A stretch of 20,229 bases of DNA from positions 1-20,229 of the forward strand of contig JASLCW010000330.1 in NCBI GenBank assembly GCA_030151765.1, given 5' to 3'. The notes under the pieces were generated by a model. That model did no database searches, was not told the origin of the DNA, and worked only from the letters and a program-made list of their open reading frames with translations. This document shows positions 7,019 through 15,000 of this stretch, piece after piece. A program made the position numbers and the translations under genes. Numbering within the stretch: position 1 is the stretch's first letter; every line of letters begins with the position of its first letter. The DNA is from Marmoricola sp. Lineage in GTDB: Bacteria > Actinomycetota > Actinomycetes > Propionibacteriales > Nocardioidaceae.

Positions 7019-8488
7019 GTGCGTGAGATCTACGAGTACCCGTTCTCGGTCCTCGATCCGGTCGAGGCCGAACATGTCGACCCGCCGGCGGTGGCGGTCT
7101 TCGAGTCGCCGCTGAGTCGCGGCGCCGGAGGCGCGCCGCGGGCGGCGCTTGCCTCGGCCTGGGACACCTCGCCGGACGGTCTCGCCTGGCGACTTCGGCT
7201 CCGCCCGGATCTTCGCTTCCACTCGGGGGACCCCTGCGACGCGGGCGCGGTCGTCGCCGCACTCGAGCGCTGTCGCTGGGGTGCCGGCTGGACTCGCCAG
7301 CTCTGGTACTGGGACCCCGTCGACGAGGTGCGCGCCGTCGGCGATGCCACCGTCGAGATCACCTTGAAACACCCGTGCTCGCGGTTGCCGGTGCTGCTGT
7401 GGGGTACCCACACCGCCATCGTCAACCCCGCGCGCCGGTGGCGCGACGGTACGCCGTACCAGCCCGGACTCGCCGACGGAACCGGGCCCTATCGCGTCGT
7501 GCGCGCCGACGAGGCGATGGTCGTTGCCGAACGTGTCCGTCGGGATGCTCATGACCCGCGGATCGAATGGCTGGCGGTCCCCGACCGCGCGGATCGCCGA
7601 GCTGCATTGAGGCGCGTCGACGTCGATGTCATCCGCGACGTCTCACCGACCTGGTTCGAGGACCCGGAGTTGGCCGCGGACTGGCGATGTGTCGAGCATG
7701 TGGAGAACTCCCAGTACTACCTGGCCCTCAACTTCGACGATCCCCGTGGTTTCGGCGACCGGTCCTTGCGGCAGGCGATCGAGGCCTACGTCGACCGCGA
7801 CCGGCTGGTTGCCGAGGCTTTCGAGGGACGCGGCGACGCCCGGCGAAGTCCGGTGCCGCTCGCTGACGACTTGGCCGACACCTACGACGCCGGCGCGCAC
7901 CGGGCGATGACGATCGACGAAGCACAGCTGGTCTTCGCTCGTCTGGGCTGGACACGCAACGAGCGCGGTCTGTTGAGACGTGACGACCAGACCATGGTGC
8001 TCGACTGTGTCGCGCAGGACACCGGACAGGGTCGCCGGGTCGCGAACGCGCTCGCCACCCAGTTGCGTGCGGCGGGCATCGAGCTCCAGATGCGCTACGT
8101 CGACGTCTTCGAGCCCTTCTATCGTGCCTGCGCCACCCGCCCGGCCGCATTCCTCTCGAAGTGGCTGTGGCCCGATGCGATCGAGGCAGTGCTCGGATTC
8201 AGCCGCAGCGACTGTGCCGCCGACAGCGGCGGCAACTGGCAGCATGCTCGCGTCCCCGAGCTCGACGCGGCCTACGACGCCTTCCGGGCCGCCCGCGACC
8301 TCGCTACCGTCCGGGTGCGTGCCGGCCTGGTGCAGCAGGTCTTCATGGCCCAGTTGCCCTATCTGCCCTTGTGCTCGCCCACGTACGCCGTTGCCGTCCG
8401 CCATGGGGTTCAGGGGTACGACACCGGCTCGCACACGCTGTATCCGCCGTACGGGCAGATCAGTACCCACGGGGCCGTCCGCCGATGA
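7019..8488 (+). CDS. Family-5 extracellular solute-binding protein homologue lacking a signal peptide
   Basis: A 489-residue homologue of peptide/nickel-type ABC solute-binding proteins. The family core is present: FSVLDPVEAEHVDPPAVAVF near the N-terminus, then SWDTSPDG-type LASAWDTSPDGLAWRLRLR with RFHSGDP, a GTGPYRVV segment, YLALNFDDPRGFGDRSLRQAI, and a long C-terminal lobe ending in TLYPPYGQIS. Normal members are lipoproteins or secreted proteins in actinobacteria, yet this one starts MREIYEYPF with no hydrophobic leader or lipobox. In-frame sequence upstream hits the MBL stop after only eleven codons, so a missed start cannot supply one. GGGGAGAAAGG at 7001-7011 supports GTG 7019. It may work inside the cell as a sensor or binding protein, or be exported otherwise. 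The stop overlaps the amidohydrolase start (ATGA). Confidence 0.88.
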   Translation: MREIYEYPFSVLDPVEAEHVDPPAVAVFESPLSRGAGGAPRAALASAWDTSPDGLAWRLRLRPDLRFHSGDPCDAGAVVAALERCRWGAGWTRQLWYWDPVDEVRAVGDATVEITLKHPCSRLPVLLWGTHTAIVNPARRWRDGTPYQPGLADGTGPYRVVRADEAMVVAERVRRDAHDPRIEWLAVPDRADRRAALRRVDVDVIRDVSPTWFEDPELAADWRCVEHVENSQYYLALNFDDPRGFGDRSLRQAIEAYVDRDRLVAEAFEGRGDARRSPVPLADDLADTYDAGAHRAMTIDEAQLVFARLGWTRNERGLLRRDDQTMVLDCVAQDTGQGRRVANALATQLRAAGIELQMRYVDVFEPFYRACATRPAAFLSKWLWPDAIEAVLGFSRSDCAADSGGNWQHARVPELDAAYDAFRAARDLATVRVRAGLVQQVFMAQLPYLPLCSPTYAVAVRHGVQGYDTGSHTLYPPYGQISTHGAVRR

Positions 8489-10116
8489 CGGGCACGGTCG
8501 GTGCCTCGCTCGGCCGGTCCGGCTGGACTCTGGTCACTGCCCGGGCGATCCGCACTCCGACGGGCCCGGCCCAGGCGATGATCGTGCGGGGTGAGTCCGT
8601 GGTAGCGACGGGGGGCGTCGCCGAGTTGGCCGCGCGGTTCCCGGTCGATCAACGGATCGACCTCTCTGGCGTGGTGTTGCCCGGCTTCAACGACGCTCAC
8701 CTGCATCCCACGATGACCGCCGAGAACCTCGTGCATGTGGACTGTTCGCCCGAGGTGGCCGCCGACGCGGAGGTGCTGACACGGTTGCTGCGGGAGGAGG
8801 CTGCGCGTCCCGAGGTCGATTGGGTGGTGGGCTCGCGATACGACCAGACGAAGACCACCGGCGGTGAGGTGATCGATCGCTGGTTCCTGGACCGGGTCAC
8901 CGGTGCGAAGCCGACCCTGGTCATGCATGTGGCCGCGCACTGGGGGGTGCTCAACTCCGCTGGTCTGGCGGCGGCCCGCCTCGATGACGCGACGCCCGAT
9001 CCCTCCGGTGGCGCTCTGGGCCGCGATGCTTCCGGCGTACTCACTGGAGTCGTCTACGAGCAGGCGCTCTTCGATCTCGCCTATCCGTCCTTGGCCCACG
9101 GCGGCCGGAGTCTGATTCCTCCCTCCGGGATGGAGGCTCGAATCGGCGGGCTGCGCCGCGCGCTCGAGCGCTTCCATGCGGCCGGCATCACGTCCGGGTG
9201 CGATGCCCTCTGCGGTCCCGACGACCTGAGGTTGCTCTCCCTGGCCCGGGAACGGGGTCTGCTCACCATGCGTACCGGCGTCCTGATGGCGTATCCGAGC
9301 CTCCCCGCGCTCCGGGAGGCCGGCATCACCTCCGGGCTGGGTGACGACCGGCTACGGATCGTCGGCATCAAGGCCTTCGTCGACGGCGCCTGCGCGGGCG
9401 GCAACTGCTGGGTCTCGGAAGCCTATTGCGGGACCGACGACCACGGCATGCAGGTGACCGATGCGGCGGCTCTCAACGATCTTGTGCGGGAGGCTCGGGA
9501 GGCTGCGTTGGCGATCGCCGTTCACGCCAACGGAGACAACGCGATCCGGCTGCTCCTCGACGCACACGAGGCGGCGCGGGGAGTCGGTCCGGATCACCTG
9601 CGGCACCGGATCGAGCACTGCTCGATCGTCGACGATGAAATCGTCGCGCGGATCAAGCGGTTGGATCTCGCCGTCGTTCCCTTCGCAGCGTACGCTCGCT
9701 ACCACGGCGACAAGCTCGTCAGCCTCTACGGTCACGAGCGCCTGGGCAGGATGTTCGCCCATCGGTGGTTCATTGACGCCGGAGTCCCGGTGGCAGGGTC
9801 GAGCGACTATCCGTGCGGGCCACTCGAACCACTTCTGGGGATCGCGAGTTGCGTACAGCGGCGGGCGGTGGACGGCACCGAGATAGGCACGGAGCAGCGG
9901 ATCACCGTCGATGAGGCGCTCGCTCTCTACGGCCCCGGCGCGGCCTACGCGTCGGGCGACGAATCCCGGAAAGGCCGACTGCAGCCGGGGATGCTGGCGG
10001 ACTTCGTGGAGGTATCCGACGATCCGTTCACCGTGCAGGTGGACTCTCTCGCGGAGTTGGAGGTTCGGTCGACCTGGGTCGGTGGCGAGTGCGTCTATGC
10101 CGGGTCGTCATCCTGA
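8485..10116 (+). CDS. Amidohydrolase family 3 protein (YtcJ/N-substituted formamide deformylase-like)
   Basis: A 543-residue metal-dependent hydrolase of the amidohydrolase superfamily, cytoplasmic by lack of a signal. Metal and active-site elements are visible: DAHLHP (His72, His74), Lys296 in GIKAFVDGA, His347 and Asp351 in HANGDNAI, His378 in RIEHCS, and Asp441 in GSSDYPCGP. The C-terminal composite beta-sandwich piece (GRLQPGMLADFVEVSDDPF) is typical of family 3. Relatives hydrolyse N-formyl or other amide/carbamate bonds, and many are uncharacterised. The ATG at 8485 overlaps the preceding stop; upstream frame to 8161 is inside the binding-protein gene. It is last of the six-gene operon and is followed by an inverted repeat. 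An amide-cleaving role would fit with the M20 peptidase and aminotransferase nearby. Confidence 0.92.
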   Translation: MTGTVGASLGRSGWTLVTARAIRTPTGPAQAMIVRGESVVATGGVAELAARFPVDQRIDLSGVVLPGFNDAHLHPTMTAENLVHVDCSPEVAADAEVLTRLLREEAARPEVDWVVGSRYDQTKTTGGEVIDRWFLDRVTGAKPTLVMHVAAHWGVLNSAGLAAARLDDATPDPSGGALGRDASGVLTGVVYEQALFDLAYPSLAHGGRSLIPPSGMEARIGGLRRALERFHAAGITSGCDALCGPDDLRLLSLARERGLLTMRTGVLMAYPSLPALREAGITSGLGDDRLRIVGIKAFVDGACAGGNCWVSEAYCGTDDHGMQVTDAAALNDLVREAREAALAIAVHANGDNAIRLLLDAHEAARGVGPDHLRHRIEHCSIVDDEIVARIKRLDLAVVPFAAYARYHGDKLVSLYGHERLGRMFAHRWFIDAGVPVAGSSDYPCGPLEPLLGIASCVQRRAVDGTEIGTEQRITVDEALALYGPGAAYASGDESRKGRLQPGMLADFVEVSDDPFTVQVDSLAELEVRSTWVGGECVYAGSSS

Positions 10117-10131
10117 CGGCCACATCTCGAT

Positions 10132-10155
10132 TCTGAAGTTCGTCGCGACTTCAGA
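10132..10155 (+). terminator. Candidate hairpin after the amidohydrolase gene
   Basis: TCTGAAGT and ACTTCAGA form an 8-bp perfect stem with an 8-base loop, 15 bases after the stop at 10116. There is no T-run directly after it, only a loosely AT-rich stretch. It could be a terminator or a dyad operator for the gene region that follows. Confidence 0.4.
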
Positions 10156-10230
10156 GCATGTGCCTATTTAGCTTCGATCCACGGACGGCTTCGGCGGCGT
10201 TGAGCCCATTTCGGTGCAGCATGTTCGGAC

Positions 10231-10340
10231 GCTGCAACCGAATTCGCAGCATCGGAGTGTCGTTGCAAGTGCCCCGCGAGGTGCGTTGCAGTTGCGTTTC
10301 TGGTGGCGTAGGCGAGTTGCAACGTCGCAGGAAGATGCAA
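10231..10340. repeat. Cluster of TTGCA-type motifs upstream of the Fic gene
   Basis: Within about 110 bases the motif GTTGCA or its complement recurs: GCTGCAAC at 10231-10238 (complement strand), GTTGCAA at 10263-10269, GTTGCA at 10286-10291, GTTGCG just after, GTTGCAAC (a perfect 8-base palindrome) at 10317-10324, and ATGCAAG near 10335. The gap 10117-10373 otherwise holds no convincing gene. The frame continuing upstream of the Fic start through these motifs (to 10158) has no Fic-family character. Repeated short sites before a Fic gene suggest an operator array, but this is inference from spacing alone. Confidence 0.4.
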
Positions 10341-10361
10341 GTAGATGGCTGGTTAACTTGG

Positions 10362-10367
10362 TATTGT
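10362..10367 (+). promoter_or_regulatory. Candidate -10 element for a leaderless Fic transcript
   Basis: TATTGT lies seven bases before the ATG at 10374, and no ribosome-binding sequence is found between them. This layout fits a leaderless mRNA starting at or beside the ATG, a common arrangement in actinobacteria. No good -35 is seen at normal spacing. Confidence 0.35.
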
Positions 10368-10373
10368 TGCGCT

Positions 10374-11540
10374 ATGGATCCTGAGCGCTTCGCATCCTCG
10401 ACGTTCGGTGAAGCAACTCGGGAGCCCGGAAACAAGTGGGCGTTCTGGTACTTCAAGCCGAGCGTCATCCCACGGGAGCTCGCGTTGGCTTCTCGGACGG
10501 TGAAGGCGCTGTCGGACGCTGATGCCTCGCTGGGAAGACTCCAAGGTCTTGGAGCGCTCATCCGCGACCCCGAGTTGCTCCTCGGCCCCTATCTGACCCA
10601 AGAGGCAGTGGCGAGCTCGCGCATCGAGGGTACGCAGGCGTCGCTCTCCGATGTCCTCCAAGCCGAGGCTGCCGGGATTCCAACGGCGAGCGAAGACATC
10701 GCTGAGGTCGAGCGCTACATGGCCGCCACGCGACAGGGCTACGCCTTGGTCAAGGATCTTCCCATCAGTCAGCGCCTGGTCCTCCAACTGCATCGCACGC
10801 TGCTCTCAGACGTTCGCGGTGCTGAGAAGTTGCCCGGCGAAATCAGGCGTACGCCTGTGTGGGTCGGTTCGCCGACGGACAGTCCCGACACGGCGGCATA
10901 TGTGCCGCCGCTCCCGGGTGACCTCCCTGGCCTCATCAAGGACTGGGAGGAATTCGTGAACGACCCCGGCGAACTGCCTGCTCTCATCCGTTGCGGGCTC
11001 ATGCACTACCAGTTCGAGACCATCCATCCCTTCCTTGACGGCAACGGTCGCATCGGCCGCTTGCTCATCAACCTCATGCTGATGGAGGAGGGCAGGCTCG
11101 ACACGCCGCTCCTCTATCTCTCGGGCTACCTGGAGCAGCACCGCCGCGAGTACTACCAGCGTCTCCAGGAGGTTCGCGAGCTGGGCGCGATCCAGGAGTG
11201 GCTCCAGTTCTTCCTCACTGCGGTCCGCCGGTCCGCTGATGACGCGGTGAGCCGCGCGGAGCGCCTCGTGGACGTCCGCGAGCGCTACATCGCTGAGGCC
11301 GCCAAGTCTCGCTCCCATCTGCCGACTTTGATTGAACTCATCTTCAGCAACCCGTTCGTGACCGTCGCCCGCCTTCAGGGCAAGACCGGATTGACCACCC
11401 AGGGCGCGCGCAACGTCATCAAAGACGCGGTCGCGCGAGGATGGCTTGCCGAGGTCGGGACGATGGGGCGCGGTGGACGGATGTACTGGGTGGCGCGCGA
11501 CTTGTTTGACATCATCGAAGCGCCGTGGGCCTACAACTGA
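10374..11540 (+). CDS. Fic family protein (Fic/DOC AMP-transferase type) with N-terminal inhibitory motif
   Basis: A 388-residue protein that probably transfers AMP or another nucleotide moiety to a hydroxyl of a target protein. The catalytic Fic motif is intact: HPFLDGNGRIGR at 218-229 with His218. The N-terminal part carries SSRIEG at 81-86, matching the (S/T)xxxE(G/N) inhibitory motif of class II Fic proteins, in which the Glu (here Glu85) blocks productive ATP binding, so the protein is likely self-restrained. Order is Fic_N-like region, Fic core, then a C-terminal winged-helix-like region (LIELIFSNPFVTVARLQGKTGLTTQGARNVI). The start at 10374 gives the usual Fic_N N-terminus; the frame continues upstream but without family similarity. 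Codon choice looks less GC-rich than the neighbours, which hints at transfer. No antitoxin gene is adjacent, in line with the built-in motif. Confidence 0.93.
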   Translation: MDPERFASSTFGEATREPGNKWAFWYFKPSVIPRELALASRTVKALSDADASLGRLQGLGALIRDPELLLGPYLTQEAVASSRIEGTQASLSDVLQAEAAGIPTASEDIAEVERYMAATRQGYALVKDLPISQRLVLQLHRTLLSDVRGAEKLPGEIRRTPVWVGSPTDSPDTAAYVPPLPGDLPGLIKDWEEFVNDPGELPALIRCGLMHYQFETIHPFLDGNGRIGRLLINLMLMEEGRLDTPLLYLSGYLEQHRREYYQRLQEVRELGAIQEWLQFFLTAVRRSADDAVSRAERLVDVRERYIAEAAKSRSHLPTLIELIFSNPFVTVARLQGKTGLTTQGARNVIKDAVARGWLAEVGTMGRGGRMYWVARDLFDIIEAPWAYN

Positions 11541-11552
11541 CCCACGATCGTC

Positions 11553-11588
11553 CGGACCGGTCCGATGGTGTCCCGCGCAATCTGCGCG
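11553..11588 (+). terminator. Two small dyads after the Fic gene, candidate terminator
   Basis: CGGACCGGTCCG at 11553-11564 is a perfect 12-base palindrome, and CGCGCA-ATC-TGCGCG at 11574-11588 is a 6-bp hairpin. Both follow the Fic stop within 50 bases. Short GC dyads are frequent by chance in this base composition and no T-run follows. Confidence 0.3.
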
Positions 11589-11654
11589 ACTGGCTGCCGC
11601 GGCCGGGGAGGGTAAACAGGCCACGGCCAGAACCACACGTGGCATGCTCCCCGC

Positions 11655-11912
11655 ATGGTCACCGCGGGAAAGCTGCTCGTCGCCGGCATCGTCGTCTCGA
11701 TCCTCGGCGGCATCCTCTTCGGGATCGCCCGGGACACGAATGAGGACAGTGTCGCGGTCGCCGGGATCGTGGTGATGTCGATCGGCGGGGCGCTCGCGCA
11801 GGTCGCCCTGATCGCGTACGGCGTCGTGATCGGGCTGGCCACCGACCGGGCCCGGGCGACGCGGCCGCGGGTCGAGGCGGTTCGCGCGGACGGGAACGGC
11901 GCCGTCGTCTGA
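11655..11912 (+). CDS. Small membrane protein with two predicted transmembrane helices
   Basis: An 85-residue protein of unknown function. Two hydrophobic glycine-rich stretches, about residues 7-26 (LLVAGIVVSILGGILFG) and 34-62 (VAVAGIVVMSIGGALAQVAL and onward), are joined by a short polar loop RDTNEDS. The last 20 or so residues are charged and probably cytoplasmic (TDRARATRPRVEAVRADG). The protein-like amino-acid pattern, codon bias and ATG with a stop followed by a hairpin support a real gene. There is no clear ribosome site before the ATG; CATGCT at 11643-11648 is seven bases upstream and could be a -10 for a leaderless message. Similar small proteins are common in actinobacteria but carry no assigned function. 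Confidence 0.7.
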   Translation: MVTAGKLLVAGIVVSILGGILFGIARDTNEDSVAVAGIVVMSIGGALAQVALIAYGVVIGLATDRARATRPRVEAVRADGNGAVV

Positions 11913-11934
11913 CGAAGTCGTCACGTCACGTTCT

Positions 11935-11953
11935 CCCGGAGGACGCCTCCGGG
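11935..11953 (+). terminator. GC-rich hairpin after the small membrane protein gene
   Basis: CCCGGAGG and CCTCCGGG form a perfect 8-bp stem around a 3-base ACG loop, 22 bases after the stop at 11912. No T-run follows, which is usual for actinobacterial hairpin terminators. It could instead be part of the leader of the next gene, about 70 bases before its GTG. Confidence 0.5.
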
Positions 11954-11997
11954 TCCGGAAGCGTTGGTGAGCGAGCCCGAGCATGGCGGCGGTTCCT

Positions 11998-12014
11998 CGT
12001 TCCCGACGAAAGAG
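11998..12014 (+). promoter_or_regulatory. Ribosome-site region shared with the next surface gene
   Basis: CGTTCCCGACGAAAGAG precedes the GTG at 12022, with the purine-rich AAAGAG ending seven bases before it. A close match, CGTTCCCGAAAAAAGG at 15281-15296, lies at nearly the same distance before the GTG of the second surface gene. This is the main reason for preferring 12022 over the ATG at 11983, which has no good ribosome site. Confidence 0.5.
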
Positions 12015-12021
12015 TCCTTCC

Positions 12022-15000
12022 GTGCGATCCCTTCGTACCCCCGTCTCCGTCGCGCTGACAGGTGCACTCAGCGCCTTCGCGCTGGCGACGACGATGCCCA
12101 CTGCTCAAGCCACGACCGGTGGCGAACTCCGGATCACCGAATTCGCGTACGGCGGCCTCGCGACGGGCGCGGCCGGCGGCGACGGTGAGTACGCCGAACT
12201 CACCAACATCGGCGATGCCCCCGTCGACCTGTCCGGCTGGACCTATGACAACAAGGCGGCCACGCCCGCGACCGCACTGCCCCTCGCCGCCCTCGGGACG
12301 GTGGCACCGGGCGAATCGGTGATCGTGACCGACCTGTCCGCCGCAGAATTCCGCGCCGAATGGGGCCTGAAGGCCTCGGTCAAGGTGCTGAGCAATGCCA
12401 AGACGCACACCCTCGACAAGGGTCCGAACGCGATCCACGTCTACGACGGCACCGGCACCGAGGTCGACTCGGTGTCGTACGCCTCCGGCTTCGAGTCGGC
12501 GAAGGGCAAGGCCGGCTGGGTCGACGCCGCCCACGTGGGCGCGAAGTCGGACACGACCGGTTGGACGATCGCCACGGCGGGTGACGCCGAGGGCAGTTGG
12601 ACCAGCAGCAAGGGCAGCATCGGCTCACCCGGCGTCTCCAGCCTCGGCGGCCGAACGCCGGCCAGCGTGCGCCTCGCCGCGACCGGCGCCATGCGGATCA
12701 CCGAGTTCGCCTACGGCGGCCTGGTGTCGAGCACCAGCGGCGGTGACGGTGAGTACGCCGAGCTGACCAATGTCGGCGCCACTCCCGTCGACCTCACCGG
12801 CTGGACCTACGACAACATCACCGCGACGCCGGCGACGGGTCTGCCGCTGACCTCCTTCGGCACCGTCGCACCGGGTGAGTCGGTCATCGTCACCGACCTT
12901 CCCGCGGCCGAGTTCCGCAGTGACTGGGGTCTGAAGGACTCCGTGAAGGTGCTGGACAACGGCAAGACGCACACGCTGAACAAGGGGCCGAACGCGATCC
13001 ACATCTACGACGGCACCGGTGCCGAGGTGGACTCGGTCTCCTATGCCGCCGGCTTCGAGACCGCCAAGGGTCAGAGCGGCTGGGTCGACGCGGCCCACGT
13101 GGGTGCCAAGTCCGACACGACCGGCTGGACCATCTCCACCGCGGGCGACTCCGAGGGCAGCTGGACCAGCGGCAAGGGCAGCATCGGTTCCCCGGGCGCC
13201 TCGACCCTCGGGATGTCGACCCCGGACGATGTCGAGACGGGCGACGGCCCCGGTGGCGGTACGCCGCCCGAGGCCCCGTGCCAGACCGAGGACTCCGGCC
13301 CCGCGCCGGGAACGATCCCCGCGGGTGTCCGGACCTGGCCGGGCAGTGCCTCGCCGACCACGATCGACCCGCAGTGCTCCTGGGTGACCAGCCTCTCCGG
13401 TCAGGACCTGAGCGGTCTCGCCTTCGACCCGGCGAACTCCGACATCCTCTACGCCGTCAAGAACAAGAGCCACGTCTACCGCCTGCTCCGCAGCGGTGGC
13501 GGCTGGGTCAAGGACACCGCCAACGGCTGGGCCGACGGCAAGGACATCCGCTTCCCCGGCGGCACCGGCCTGCCGGACAGTGAGGGCCTGACCGTCGGCT
13601 CCGACGGCGCGCTCTACATCACCACCGAGCGCGACAACGCCGCGTCCGGCGTACCGCTGGACTCACTGCTCAAGTTCGACCCCAACTCGTCGGCGACGGC
13701 TCTCGTCGCCAGCGACCAGTGGCTGTTGACCGGCGACCTCGAGGGCTTCACGAACGCGGACGCCAACCTCGGCTTCGAGGGCGTCGCCTTCGTGCCCGAC
13801 AGCTTCCTGACCGCATCGGGCTTCCGCACCGACGCCGGCGACCTCTACAAGCCGGCGAACTACCCGCACAAGGTCACCAGCGGCGTCTTCTTCGCCGCCG
13901 TCGAGAAGACCGGTCACCTGCGTGCCTATGTCCTCAACGACGACCACACGTGGGTGCGCCTGTCCGACATCGACTCCGGCATGGCCGGCGTCATGGACGA
14001 CTCCTTCGACGCGGATCTCGGCCGCATCTGGGCGCACTGCGACAACACCTGTGGCAATGCGACCGCGCTGATGAAGATCGGCAGCAACGGCAAGTTCACG
14101 GTCGACCGTTACTACGCGGCGCCCGCGAACCTCCCCAACTACAACCTCGAGGGCTTCGCCGTGGCGCCGGCCTCGACGGCGACGGGTGGGGTCCGCGAGG
14201 TGCTGTGGGCCGATGACGGCAACCGTTTCGGCCACTCCTTGTGGAGCGGAAGCCTGGCCCTGGACCTCGGCCTGGACCAGACCTCGACGCCGACGCCGAC
14301 GATCACCGGTACGCCGGCCATCGGCGGCAGTCTCGGTGCGGATGTCGGTAGCTGGGACGCCGGTGTGACCACGCACTACCAGTGGAAGGACGGCAACACC
14401 GTCCTCGGCACGGACGCGCCGCTGGCCCTGACCGACGCGGCTCTGGTCAACAAGACGATCACCTTGTCCGTCACCGGCTCGCGGACCGGCTTCGCCGACG
14501 CGACCACGACGGCGCAGGTGACCATCGCGGCCGCTTCCCTGACCACGACGACGCCGGCCATCAGCGGCACTCCTGTCGTGGGCAAGACGCTGTCGGTCAC
14601 GGTGGCTCCGTGGGGACCGGGTGACGTGAAGCTCGCCTACACCTGGCTCGCCGGCGGCAAGCCGATCGCCGGCGCCACCGGGACCAGCCTCCGGCTGACC
14701 TCGGGCCTGCTGGGCAAGGCGATCAGCGTGCAGGTGACCGGAACCAAGCCCGGGTACGCCGACTCGTCCGTGTCCTCGACCGCCACCGCCGCGGTGAAGG
14801 CCGGCACGATCGCCGCCAAGAAGCCGGTGATCACCGGTGCGGCCAAGGTCGGCAAGCGGCTCGTCGTACGCACCGGGACCTGGTCCGCGGCCGGCGCCAA
14901 GGTCACTCTCCGCTACCAGTGGTTCGTGAACGGCAAGGCGATCCGCGGCGCGACGAAGGGCCGGCTCAAGCTGGTCCGGTCGTACCGCGGGAAGAAGATC

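Noticed and set aside
10158..10373. Upstream extension of the Fic frame to a start at 10158.
   Set aside because: The extension runs through the TTGCA motif cluster and a candidate -10, and lacks similarity to Fic N-termini, which begin well at 10374.
11553..11564. 12-base palindrome CGGACCGGTCCG as a stand-alone operator.
   Set aside because: Such GC palindromes are common by chance here, and its place just after the Fic stop makes a terminator fragment or chance equally likely.
11913..12021. Possible c-di-GMP (GEMM) riboswitch before the lamin-tail gene, suggested by GGACGCCTCCGGGTCCGG.
   Set aside because: The conserved GEMM core strings around GCAAACC and GACGCAAAGCC are not present; only a plain hairpin can be supported.
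10806..12101. A 431-codon minus-strand open frame opposite the Fic and small membrane protein genes.
   Set aside because: Antisense to the intact Fic core motif and crosses gene boundaries and hairpins; no domain seen.
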